A stretch of DNA of 64,000 nucleotides, taken from NCBI GenBank assembly GCA_020633205.1, contig JACKEB010000010.1, positions 124,001 to 188,000 on the forward strand, read 5' to 3'. The position numbers were made by a program, and so were the translations under genes. Below, piece by piece: positions 52,928-61,242 of this stretch (position 1 is the first letter of the stretch; every line of letters begins with the position of its first letter). The notes under the pieces are model-generated. The model did no database searches. It was not told the origin of the DNA and saw only the letters and a list, made by a program, of their open reading frames with translations. Source of the stretch: Polyangiaceae bacterium (GTDB taxonomy: Bacteria > Myxococcota_A > Polyangia > Polyangiales > Polyangiaceae).

Positions 52928-53511
52928 GCATACTTCACCATATCCGCCGCCGTCTGCAGGCCAAGCTTGTCTCGAACCTTGGCGAGGTGGTTCGACACCG
53001 TGCAAGACTGAACGTCCAGCTCGGCGGCGATCTCCGCGACGGAACGTCCCGACACCACCAACGTGAGGACTTGGTGTTCGCGGCGAGACAACTTCTGACG
53101 CGCTTCTCGTCTATTACCCGGCGGCGTTGGCGTGCGTGAGGCGCGGCGGCCGTCGGCCGCGTCACGGATAGCCTGCACGAGCACGCTCGGCGGCTTCTCC
53201 TTGGAGACGTAGAAGGCAGCGCCATCAGCCAAGGCGCGATCCGCAAACTGATCCTCGGGGTGGCTCGAGAGGATCACGACCGCCAGGCTTGGGCGCGAGA
53301 CACGCAAGCGGCGCAGTACTTCGGATCCGCTCATGCGGGGCAACGAAAGGTCCAAAACCAGGACGTCGGCCTCCGCGAGCGTCGGTGCATTCAACAGCCG
53401 CAGGCCATCATCCGCCTCCCCCACGATCTCGATTCCCTGCGTGCTTCGCAGCACCTCGACCACGCCGTGGCGCACCAGAGGGTGGTCGTCGGCCACAAAC
53501 ACGCGAATCAC
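52867..53511 (-). CDS. NarL/LuxR-type response regulator
   Basis: 214 residues from a GTG. The receiver (1-120) has VADDHPLVR, the phosphoacceptor in VLVLDLSLPRM (Asp54), an ILSSHP strand and YVSKEKPP with the conserved Lys. The C-terminal HTH reads LSRREHQVLTLVVSGRSVAE followed by VSNHLAKVRDKLGLQTAADM, a LuxR-type DNA-binding domain. It is the presumed partner of the convergent kinase; the genes overlap tail to tail by about 60 bases, so both strands code there. Confidence 0.92.
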   Translation of the reverse strand: MIRVFVADDHPLVRHGVVEVLRSTQGIEIVGEADDGLRLLNAPTLAEADVLVLDLSLPRMSGSEVLRRLRVSRPSLAVVILSSHPEDQFADRALADGAAFYVSKEKPPSVLVQAIRDAADGRRASRTPTPPGNRREARQKLSRREHQVLTLVVSGRSVAEIAAELDVQSCTVSNHLAKVRDKLGLQTAADMVKYAYSVGILVSPPDAGEPVRED

Positions 53512-53757
53512 GGGCGAAATCTGTCACACCGCGCGCCACAGCGTCAAAGTCGACCGCAGCCGACAGGTTGGCGTGGGAAAACCCTGGGCGCTTCAGCGGC
53601 GCCTCCAGTTGCCAAAGCAGCGCTTCGGTCCGCCCGGGGTGTAGCCCACGTGCTAGAACCCCCGCCCCCCGTCGGTTCGGTCCAACTTCCAGCCGTGGCC
53701 GAACTGCGTGGGGAAGCGCCGAGCGAACGGCGCGCCCGTTGAGAGATCCATACGAAC

Positions 53758-55452
53758 ATGCAGCGAGCTGAAACCAAGAAGCTCTGCGACATGATGGCGA
53801 GCGAAGTCGACCGCGCGCTCAGCCATCTCCGCCGCCACACCGAGCCCAAACCCTACTACATCTCCTACCTGGTCCGTGACGAGCGCATCTGGCGCATCCA
53901 GGCCCGCTACGGCGCCCTGCACACTCAGGGGTCGTACCGCCGTCGCGACTGCCTCGCCGATGTGCGCGTCGGAGGCTACCGCTACGATCAGGTGCAAGAA
54001 GGCGGGCTCAACGACAACTCGACAGAGGAGGAGTCGTATAGTTATGTCGACCTGCCTTTTGGCGGCGATCTCGACGGCGTGCGGCACGCGCTGTGGCGCC
54101 TCACCGACGCGCGTTACCGCGAGGCAATGGAAGCTTTCCTGCGCAAGAAGGCTGACGAGCTGACCTACCTCAACACCAGTCGCCATCTGCCCGCCTTCGA
54201 GAAGCGGGAGCCGCGCGTCGATCTGCAGTGGCGAGCGCTGCCGGAGGTCGACTCGGAATACTGGACGCGCTTCGTGAAGAAGGCCTCTGAGACCCAGCGC
54301 GCCTACGCCGACGTGAAGACGAGCCACGTCGAGTTTCAGTGCCGCCAGTCGGTGCGCACCTTCGTGTCGAGCGAAGGAGCGCGGGTCGTGCAGTGTCAAG
54401 GCTACTACTCCCTCGACGCCTACCTATGGCTGCTCAGCGACAGTGGCGACGCCTTCCCCTGGACGGTGACTCGCTACGTCACGGACCCGAGCGAGCTACC
54501 GGACCTGAAGTCCTTCTGCGACGAGATCAAGCAGACGGTGAAGCTGCTTCGAGAGCTGGCGAAAGCGCCTGTGGTTCGCAGCTTTTCGGGCCCTGTCTTG
54601 CTCGAGCCGGGTCCCGCGGGGCTGCTCATCCACGAGGCGCTGGGGCACCGCTTGGAAGGCAATCGCCTGCTCTCCCCAGGGGAAGGTCAAACGTTCCGCG
54701 ATACCGTGGGGCAACGGGTATTGCCCGAGTTCCTCTCGATGTACGACGACGCGAGCCTGGACCGCTTCGAGCAGCAGTCCCTGGTGGGGCACTACCGCTT
54801 CGACGACGAAGGGGTGCCAGCGCAACGCGCCACGCTCATCGACCATGGGGTACTGAAGGGCTTTCTTACCTCCAGGGCGGGTATCGACAAGCGCCACAAG
54901 AGCAACGGCCACGGGCGTAGCCGCTTCAACCAACGCGCGATCAGCCGCATGGCGGTCACCGTCGTCGAGAGCCACCAGGGCTTGTCCAAGGAGGATCTGC
55001 GCGCGCGTCTGGTCGAAGAGATCAAGCGCCAGGGCGTGCCCTACGGGATCCGCATCGTGCGCGCCGACGGCGGGGAGACCGCCACCGAAGGCTACAACTT
55101 CCAGGCGTTTCTCGGGGACATCAACCTGGCAACCCGGGTGTTCCCAGACGGTCGCGAAGAGCTCATCCGGGGCGTCAACTTCGTCGGCACTCCGCTCAAC
55201 GCCGTGCGCTCGATCGTAGCCGCCGGTAATGACTACTACGTAGACAACGCCCAGTGCGGCGCAGAGTCTGGGTACCTTCCGGTCAGCACCATCAGCCCCT
55301 CGCTGCTCGTCGGGCACCTGGAGCTACAGAGCAAGTCCGAGCACCCGTACACCCAGTACACCTACCCAATTCCGTGGGCGGACCATAAAAAATCCCCAGG
55401 GAAATCCAAGCCAGGCAAGCGCGCGGCACGCGGCGGCAAGCGAGCTAGCTGA
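53758..55452 (+). CDS. TldD/PmbA-family metalloprotease homologue
   Basis: 564 residues, about 80 longer than E. coli TldD. The zinc motif LIHEALGHRLEGNRL (His292, Glu293, His297) matches the HExxxH of TldD. The C-terminal half keeps GETATEGYNFQAFLGDINLA, LIRGVNFVGTPLNAVRSIVA and SPSLLVGHLELQ. The N-terminal ~200 residues are atypical for TldD. TldD/PmbA heterodimers degrade small peptides and mature microcin or similar substrates. No PmbA partner is adjacent. The C-terminal Lys/Arg-rich tail (KKSPGKSKPGKRAARGGKRA) is unusual. Confidence 0.82.
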   Translation: MQRAETKKLCDMMASEVDRALSHLRRHTEPKPYYISYLVRDERIWRIQARYGALHTQGSYRRRDCLADVRVGGYRYDQVQEGGLNDNSTEEESYSYVDLPFGGDLDGVRHALWRLTDARYREAMEAFLRKKADELTYLNTSRHLPAFEKREPRVDLQWRALPEVDSEYWTRFVKKASETQRAYADVKTSHVEFQCRQSVRTFVSSEGARVVQCQGYYSLDAYLWLLSDSGDAFPWTVTRYVTDPSELPDLKSFCDEIKQTVKLLRELAKAPVVRSFSGPVLLEPGPAGLLIHEALGHRLEGNRLLSPGEGQTFRDTVGQRVLPEFLSMYDDASLDRFEQQSLVGHYRFDDEGVPAQRATLIDHGVLKGFLTSRAGIDKRHKSNGHGRSRFNQRAISRMAVTVVESHQGLSKEDLRARLVEEIKRQGVPYGIRIVRADGGETATEGYNFQAFLGDINLATRVFPDGREELIRGVNFVGTPLNAVRSIVAAGNDYYVDNAQCGAESGYLPVSTISPSLLVGHLELQSKSEHPYTQYTYPIPWADHKKSPGKSKPGKRAARGGKRAS

Positions 55453-55777
55453 GGAGGCCTGGCCCGACGGGCCACACTTGGAGCTTCGGTGGAGCCCTGA
55501 AGCGCGCTTGACCCTGCCCGTTCCGGGCGCGCCAATCCCCAAAACGGCCGGCTGGTCAGGCGACGGTACGGTGCCCCTGGAGCTGGCTAACCGCCTGTAA
55601 CAATTGCAGTTTATTCTTGCACCTGGGACCTCGAGCCTTGCCCCTGGCGAAGGATCGAATCTAGTACCACTGCAACCTGGTTTCGTTTATAGTCTCACTG
55701 CAATCCCTCAGGGCGTGCAGTATTGCCACACGGAACCCGCGCCGGAGCGCGGCCCAGAGGGTGCGAGGAGTTCTATC
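55453..55777. promoter_or_regulatory. Leader region of the REC-XRE gene
   Basis: 325 bases. A GC hairpin TGGCCC-GAC-GGGCCA lies at the 5' end after the TldD homologue, perhaps a terminator. Further on, A+T-rich stretches and a TATAGT box (near 55690) could be a -10 element, but no matching -35 is clear. Confidence 0.35.
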
Positions 55778-56386
55778 GTGCCGATCGAAGTACCCGCCGT
55801 TCGCATCCTCATCGTCGACGATGACCGCGCCATCTGCGAATACATGCAGACCCTGCTGGAGAAGGACGGCTTCGCGGTCAAGACCTGCTCCGATCCGACT
55901 CTGGTCGAGGATGAGGTCCGCCAGGGCGACTACCACGTCATCATCCTCGATCTGATGATGCCGAAGCTCGACGGGATCGAGGTCTTGCGGCGGATCCGCG
56001 GCATCGACACCGACATCGCGGTGGTGATCTTCACGGCTCACCCGAACCTCGACTCGGCGGTCGCGTCGATGAAGCTCGATGCGGTCGACTACATCAAGAA
56101 GCCGTTCAACGTGGACGAGTTCCGCGAGGTGCTCGGGCGCGTGATGCGCAAGAAGGGCCTCGCGCGCACGCCGGAGGAGCAACTCCATAAGATCATCGGC
56201 GACACGATTCGCGGCATGCGCAAAGAGAAGGAGCTCACGCTCAAGCAGATGAGCCGTCGCACCGGCCTTAGCATCTCACTGCTCAGTCAGATCGAGCGCG
56301 CGGAGTCGAGCCCCTCGATTTCCAGCTTGTACAAGATCGCGATCGCCCTCGACACGCGCATCCAAGATCTCTTCGGCAAATACTGA
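55778..56386 (+). CDS. Response regulator with XRE-type DNA-binding output
   Basis: 202 residues from a GTG eight bases after GAGGAG. Receiver (1-125): ILIVDDDRAICEY (acidic pocket), IILDLMMPKLDG with Asp58 as phosphoacceptor, VVIFTAHPN (Thr85) and YIKKPF (Lys108). After a short linker an XRE-type helix-turn-helix occupies about 141-196: IRGMRKEKELTLKQMSRRTG and LSISLLSQIERAESSPSISS. XRE output domains fused to a receiver are much less common than OmpR, NarL or NtrC types. No kinase is adjacent; the histidine kinase 3 kb upstream is a candidate but has its own partner. Confidence 0.9.
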   Translation: MPIEVPAVRILIVDDDRAICEYMQTLLEKDGFAVKTCSDPTLVEDEVRQGDYHVIILDLMMPKLDGIEVLRRIRGIDTDIAVVIFTAHPNLDSAVASMKLDAVDYIKKPFNVDEFREVLGRVMRKKGLARTPEEQLHKIIGDTIRGMRKEKELTLKQMSRRTGLSISLLSQIERAESSPSISSLYKIAIALDTRIQDLFGKY

Positions 56387-56812
56387 GTCTCACCAAGCCG
56401 CGGAGGCGGCCTGGACGACGAACTCAGCAGCAACGCCCGGCGCCATCCAAGCGTCCGGGCGCCTCTCATTTTGGGGGGAGGAGCGGCGTTCTTTCGGCTC
56501 GGCTGACTGCGCGTCGACGCTTCGCGGCAGCGCTGGGAGATTGCACCCTCACCCCCTGATCGAGCCGCGGCTCACGGCGGTGGTCCGCTGACTCGCAGAA
56601 AACCAGCGACCCGCGCTCTGACGCAGCGCACAATTTCAATGCAATCTCAAGGGCTTGCGGTACTAGCGGGAAGCGCCACTTTCGCCAAACGGTCGTTCGG
56701 TTAGAGGCGCCAACGTGTTACCCTCCGGAGCGACGAACGCTCGAGCCGCTCACGCTCGGGTCGCTTAGCCACCCCCCGCCTCGGGGTCGTCAGTGAACGA
56801 GGTCTTTGTCTC
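56387..56812. other. Intergenic region before the large subtilase
   Basis: 426 bases without a supported gene. CGCCCGG/CCGGGCG (56434-56461) followed by CCTCTCATTTT is a plausible terminator for the REC-XRE gene. The remainder should hold the subtilase promoter; nothing decisive is visible. Confidence 0.4.
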
Positions 56813-59800
56813 ATGCGCTCGAACTCTGTGAAGCCCGGTCCCTCTTCTTCTCCCCGCGGATCCAACCGACGCAGCCTACGCCGACCGTTGACCATCTTGA
56901 GTGGTGTCGCTTTGGCCGTGCTGCTCCAGGGCGTCGACAACACCGCGACCGCGGCCTGGCCCCCGCCACCGTCGGCCACCAAAGCCGACATGAAGGACCC
57001 GCAGAACTGGCCAAATGATCCGGGCTATGGCTACGTCGCCGCGCAGAAGCCGGCGGACCGCAAGAAGGGCATGTGGCAATACTACTCCTTCATCCCAGAT
57101 CGCTCGCCGGGCGCCCCGCCAATCCGCGCGGAAGAAACCGCGAGCGGAATGAGCGTGGACTTGGCGTGGCGCCACACGATCGGTCGCGACGATGTGCTGA
57201 TCGCGGTGCTCGACTCGGGCATCAAGTGGGACGAGCGTGATCTGATCGAGAAGGCGTACTTGAATCTGGGCGAGCTCGCCTCCCACAAGCCTCTCGACGC
57301 ACAAGGCCAGGCTTGCGGAGGCACAGGCTCCATCGCCGGCTTCGACTGCAACGGCGACGGCATCGTGACCGTGGCTGACTACGCCGACGACCCGACCCTG
57401 ACCCCGGACGCAGCGGATGGCCGCCCCAAAGGCGACGCCAACCTCAACGGTGTGCTCGATGCCGGTGACTTGATCCTGAACTTCTCCGATGGCATCGACG
57501 ACGACGGCAACGGCTACACCGACGACATCTCCGGATGGGACTTCCTGAAGGACGACAACGACCCCTACGACGACACCCGCTACGGCCACGGCACGGGCGA
57601 AGCGCGGGATTCCACTGCCGCGGGGAATAACGGGCAGGGCGACATCGGCGTCTGCCCGCTGTGTCGCTTCGTGCCTCTGCGAGTCGGCGACAGCTTCATC
57701 GCGGACGTTCAAGACTTCGGTCAGGCGGTGGTCTACGCGACGGACAACGGCGCCAAGGTCGTCCAGGAGGCGCTCGGTACGATCAACATGAGCGGCTACG
57801 CTCAAAGCGCGCTCGACTACGCCTGGGGCAAGGGCGTGGTGGTGGTCGCGTCGATGGCCGACGAGAACTCACGTCACCACAACGTGCCCGCGGCGGCGAA
57901 CCACACGATGCCGGTGCACGCGATCACGATGCTCGGCAGCGGTGAGCAAAGCACCACGGCAGAGAGCTTCCTGGCGTTCAACACCTGCACCAACTTCGGG
58001 GCGCAGAACTACCTCTCAGCCTCGGGCACCGGGTGCTCCAGCGAAGCCACGGGTCGCACCTCGGGCATCGCCGGGTTGATGCACTCGATGGCCCTCGAAG
58101 CAGGAACGGCGCCCCTTGCGCCAGGAGAGCTCCAGCAGATCCTGTTTGCGACGGCGGACGACATCGACATCCCAGAGTCCCGCGAACCGGGCTCCCGGCA
58201 CTTCTGGTCTCAGCCTGGCTTCGACCAGCGCTTCGGCTACGGACGTATCAACGTCAACGCGGCGGTGGAAGCCGTGCGCGACGGCAAGATCCCACCAGAT
58301 GTCGACATCGTGCGTCCGTTCTGGTTCGAGACGCTGTACGAGGACCAGCTGAGCGCCCCGGTCGCGATCAAAGGCACGATCAAGACCCGCGCGCCGAGCT
58401 TCGACTACGTGGCGGAGTGGGCCCCCGGCGTCCAGCCTCTAGACAGCGAGTTCAAGCAGTTCGGCGGCATGGACAATGTCAGCGGACCCGCTTTCCCCAC
58501 GGATGGCAGCCCGTTGGCCGAGCTCGACGTGCGTGGCCTCGACATCACCCACGAGCGCGACGTGGACAGTCCCCTGGGGGAGAACGACCGCACGATTACC
58601 GTACGGATCCGCGCCACGGCCCACTATGGTGGCGCCATTGGTGACATCACGGGTGAGCTGCGTCGCGCCTACCAGATCCACTCAGACCCGGATTTGCTCC
58701 CCGGCTTCCCGATCTACATGGGGGCTTCGGGTGAGTCGTCACCCAAGGCCGCCGACCTGAACGGGGACGGTGTCCGCGACCTGGTGCTCGCCACCGCCGA
58801 CGGCAAGATTTACGCCTGGGACCTGAGCGGCGCGGCGCCGAGCATGCTCTCCGGGTTCCCCGTCGCCGTGAAGCCACTCGATGGCCTGGACGGCGTCGCC
58901 GGCAGGCCCGATTACCGCGCGGCACCGGCTTACGCGAACGCAAACTCCGGCATCAACATGGATGCGGCCCGAGAGTCTATCGTGGGGTCACCGGCGATCG
59001 GCGACTTGGACGGCGATGGCAGCTTGGAAATCGTGGTCTCGACCTGGTCCGGTACCGTGTTCGCGTTCCACGCGGATGGCAGCGCGGTGAGTGGCTGGCC
59101 GGTGCGCATGCCCGACATCCCTTCCTGCCCCTTGGACGGCTCGCAGCCGCCCGGACCTTGTATGGACACGGTGACGCGCATCGCGCGCGGCGCGTTTGGT
59201 TCGCCCGTGCTCGAGGACATGGACAAGGACGGGAAGCTCGACGTGGTTCAGTCGGGCTTCGACGGGAAGATCTACATCTTCAAGCCCGATGGCAGCATGC
59301 TGCCTGGCTGGCCCGTCGCGTTGCACGACGATCGCTCTCCCGAATACAACCGCGTGTTCACCACCCCAGCCGTGGCGGACTTCACGGGTGATGGGATCCC
59401 TGATGTGCTCACCGGCTCGAATGAGCGCATCGGCAACGGCAGCAACGCGGGCAACTTCTACCTGATCGACGGCCGAGGCACGGCGATTGGCGAGAAGCCC
59501 TGGCTCAGCAACTGGCCCATCTCCCTCACTTCATTCAACCTCTTCCCCGTCATCGCCGAGGGCACCACGAACTCTCCGGTCGCGGCGGACTTCGATGGCG
59601 ACGGCAAACCCGAGGGCGTGATGCACGGAAACGTGAGCGCGCCGCTGATCTTGCCGACGGATCCTGGTGCCCAAGCGAACCTCGCGGATACGCCCGGCAA
59701 CGCGCTGCCAATCCGCAACGAGGATGGAACCGAGAAACGGGGCCTGGCCCCAACGAGCATCTTCGGCGCCAACAGCGACGCCGTCGCTCCAGACACCATG

Positions 59801-60574
59801 TTCCCGCTGTTTGCTCAGCCGTCTCTGGGCGACTTGAATCAAGACGGCGTGCCCGACGTGGTCAGCTCTGGCGGCTCCCTCAGCCTCGCGCAGACGCTGC
59901 TCGCCTCGCAGCCGAATGGTGCCAAGGCTCAGCAGCTGCTCTCGATGTGGGACGGCAAGACCGGGCGCATGCTGCCGGCGAGCCCGCGCATCCTGGAGGA
60001 CTTCACGTTCTTCAACAGTCAGGCCATCGCGGATCTGACCGGCGACGGTTACCCCGAGGTCATCACGGGTAGCGCGGGCTACTTCCTCCACGCTTGGGAC
60101 GCCTGCGGGCGCTCCCCCGAGGGCTGGCCGAAGTTCACGGGCCAATGGATCATGACGACGCCTTTGGTAGCGGATCTCACTGGCGACGGCGGCCTCGAAG
60201 TCACGGCGAGCACCCGCGACGGCTGGCTCTACGTCTGGAAGACCCAGGGCCGCTCCGACGGCGTGGTGCAGTGGGAGAGCTTCCACCACGACAATCGCAA
60301 CACCGGTAACCTCGACGTCCCGCTCGAGCAGGGCAAGATGCTCGGTGCTGCGGAGCCACTGCCCGTGGACGCCGACGGCGCGTGCATCATCGAGGGTGAC
60401 ATGCCCGATGCGGGTGTAGATGGCGGCAACGAAGGCAGCGGTGGCGGTGGCAACGTCGATCCAGGCGGTGGCGGCTGTGGCTGCAGCGTGCCTGGTAAGG
60501 ACTCGGCACCCAGCGCGCCGTGGTTGCTCGCGCTCGCGGCACCCCTCGTGTGGTTCCGCCGCCGCCGCAGGTGA
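56813..60574 (+). CDS. Subtilisin-like protease with FG-GAP propeller and MYXO-CTERM-like anchor
   Basis: 1253 residues. Signal: LTILSGVALAVLLQG. The S8 catalytic domain (about 100-470) has IAVLDSGIKW (Asp near 133) and RYGHGTGEA (His near 259). The serine region is atypical: CSSEATGRTSGIAGL instead of GTSMAAPHVAG, so the catalytic Ser is uncertain. Between Asp and His an insert carries two dockerin-like Ca-binding loops (DCNGDGIVTVADY, GDANLNGVLDAGDLI). About eight FG-GAP/VCBS repeats follow (ADLNGDGVRDLVLA, GDLDGDGSLEIVVS, EDMDKDGKLDVVQS, ADFTGDGIPDVLTG). The end GGCGCSVPG, a hydrophobic segment and RRRRR is MYXO-CTERM-like, implying surface anchoring. Confidence 0.88.
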   Translation: MRSNSVKPGPSSSPRGSNRRSLRRPLTILSGVALAVLLQGVDNTATAAWPPPPSATKADMKDPQNWPNDPGYGYVAAQKPADRKKGMWQYYSFIPDRSPGAPPIRAEETASGMSVDLAWRHTIGRDDVLIAVLDSGIKWDERDLIEKAYLNLGELASHKPLDAQGQACGGTGSIAGFDCNGDGIVTVADYADDPTLTPDAADGRPKGDANLNGVLDAGDLILNFSDGIDDDGNGYTDDISGWDFLKDDNDPYDDTRYGHGTGEARDSTAAGNNGQGDIGVCPLCRFVPLRVGDSFIADVQDFGQAVVYATDNGAKVVQEALGTINMSGYAQSALDYAWGKGVVVVASMADENSRHHNVPAAANHTMPVHAITMLGSGEQSTTAESFLAFNTCTNFGAQNYLSASGTGCSSEATGRTSGIAGLMHSMALEAGTAPLAPGELQQILFATADDIDIPESREPGSRHFWSQPGFDQRFGYGRINVNAAVEAVRDGKIPPDVDIVRPFWFETLYEDQLSAPVAIKGTIKTRAPSFDYVAEWAPGVQPLDSEFKQFGGMDNVSGPAFPTDGSPLAELDVRGLDITHERDVDSPLGENDRTITVRIRATAHYGGAIGDITGELRRAYQIHSDPDLLPGFPIYMGASGESSPKAADLNGDGVRDLVLATADGKIYAWDLSGAAPSMLSGFPVAVKPLDGLDGVAGRPDYRAAPAYANANSGINMDAARESIVGSPAIGDLDGDGSLEIVVSTWSGTVFAFHADGSAVSGWPVRMPDIPSCPLDGSQPPGPCMDTVTRIARGAFGSPVLEDMDKDGKLDVVQSGFDGKIYIFKPDGSMLPGWPVALHDDRSPEYNRVFTTPAVADFTGDGIPDVLTGSNERIGNGSNAGNFYLIDGRGTAIGEKPWLSNWPISLTSFNLFPVIAEGTTNSPVAADFDGDGKPEGVMHGNVSAPLILPTDPGAQANLADTPGNALPIRNEDGTEKRGLAPTSIFGANSDAVAPDTMFPLFAQPSLGDLNQDGVPDVVSSGGSLSLAQTLLASQPNGAKAQQLLSMWDGKTGRMLPASPRILEDFTFFNSQAIADLTGDGYPEVITGSAGYFLHAWDACGRSPEGWPKFTGQWIMTTPLVADLTGDGGLEVTASTRDGWLYVWKTQGRSDGVVQWESFHHDNRNTGNLDVPLEQGKMLGAAEPLPVDADGACIIEGDMPDAGVDGGNEGSGGGGNVDPGGGGCGCSVPGKDSAPSAPWLLALAAPLVWFRRRRR

Positions 60575-60621
60575 GCAAGGCTCGCGGGCTCGCAAGGCTG
60601 ACGTAGTCTACACTCGGCAAC

Positions 60622-61155
60622 ATGCGAGCCTCTCCGCGTCTCTCCCTCTCATTGACTCCGCTGACTCGGGCCCATTGGCTATGCGGCGCGCTGCTGCTCG
60701 CTGCGTGTGGGGGCGCGCCGGCTGAGCCGCACGCGCCCCAAGCCAATCCCACTGGCGCAGAGGCGCCACCGCAGTCGCTGGCTTCGACTTCCGAGACGCC
60801 AGTGGACCACGTCGAGGACGCCGGCTTCGATCTCTCGATCCGCACGGGCGAAGTCGCCGTTGGCAGTGAAGCGACGGCGGAGGTCGAACTCTTGAGCAAG
60901 CAACCGTTCAAGTGCAACGACAAGTACCCCTACAAGTTCACGAGCGCCGCCAGCGAGGGCCTCGAGTTCAGCACTCCCGAGGTAACGAGCGACCAAGCAA
61001 CGATTGGCCACGACCGGGTAGTGATGAAGATCCCCTTCAAGGCGACCACGCCGGGTGTTCACACGTTGAGCGGTAAGTTCGCGTTCTCGATCTGCACGAG
61101 CGACCAATGCCGCATCGAGAAGCGCGATCTGAGCCTAAAATTCGAGGCAAAGTAG
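60622..61155 (+). CDS. Lipoprotein with beta-sandwich-like domain
   Basis: 177 residues. The lipobox is ALLLAACG; a Pro/Ala/Thr-rich linker reaches about residue 62. The rest is beta-rich: FDLSIRTGEVAVGSEATAEV, KYPYKFTSAASEGLEFSTPE, RVVMKIPFKATTPGVHTLSG and FAFSICTSDQCRIEKRDLSL. Two Cys lie in the ICTSDQC loop and one in KCNDKY. The pattern resembles an N-terminal thiol-disulphide interchange (DsbD-like) or Ig-like domain, with VHTLSGKFAFSICTSDQC suggestive of the former, but the match is weak. It follows the subtilase by about 50 bases. Confidence 0.65.
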   Translation: MRASPRLSLSLTPLTRAHWLCGALLLAACGGAPAEPHAPQANPTGAEAPPQSLASTSETPVDHVEDAGFDLSIRTGEVAVGSEATAEVELLSKQPFKCNDKYPYKFTSAASEGLEFSTPEVTSDQATIGHDRVVMKIPFKATTPGVHTLSGKFAFSICTSDQCRIEKRDLSLKFEAK

Positions 61156-61242
61156 CCCCGTCTCCAACCAGGGCGCCCGCCTCGCGGGGGTCTCCGCGAT
61201 CATCGATCGACTTCCCCATGCGCGGGCCCTAACCTGAAGCGT

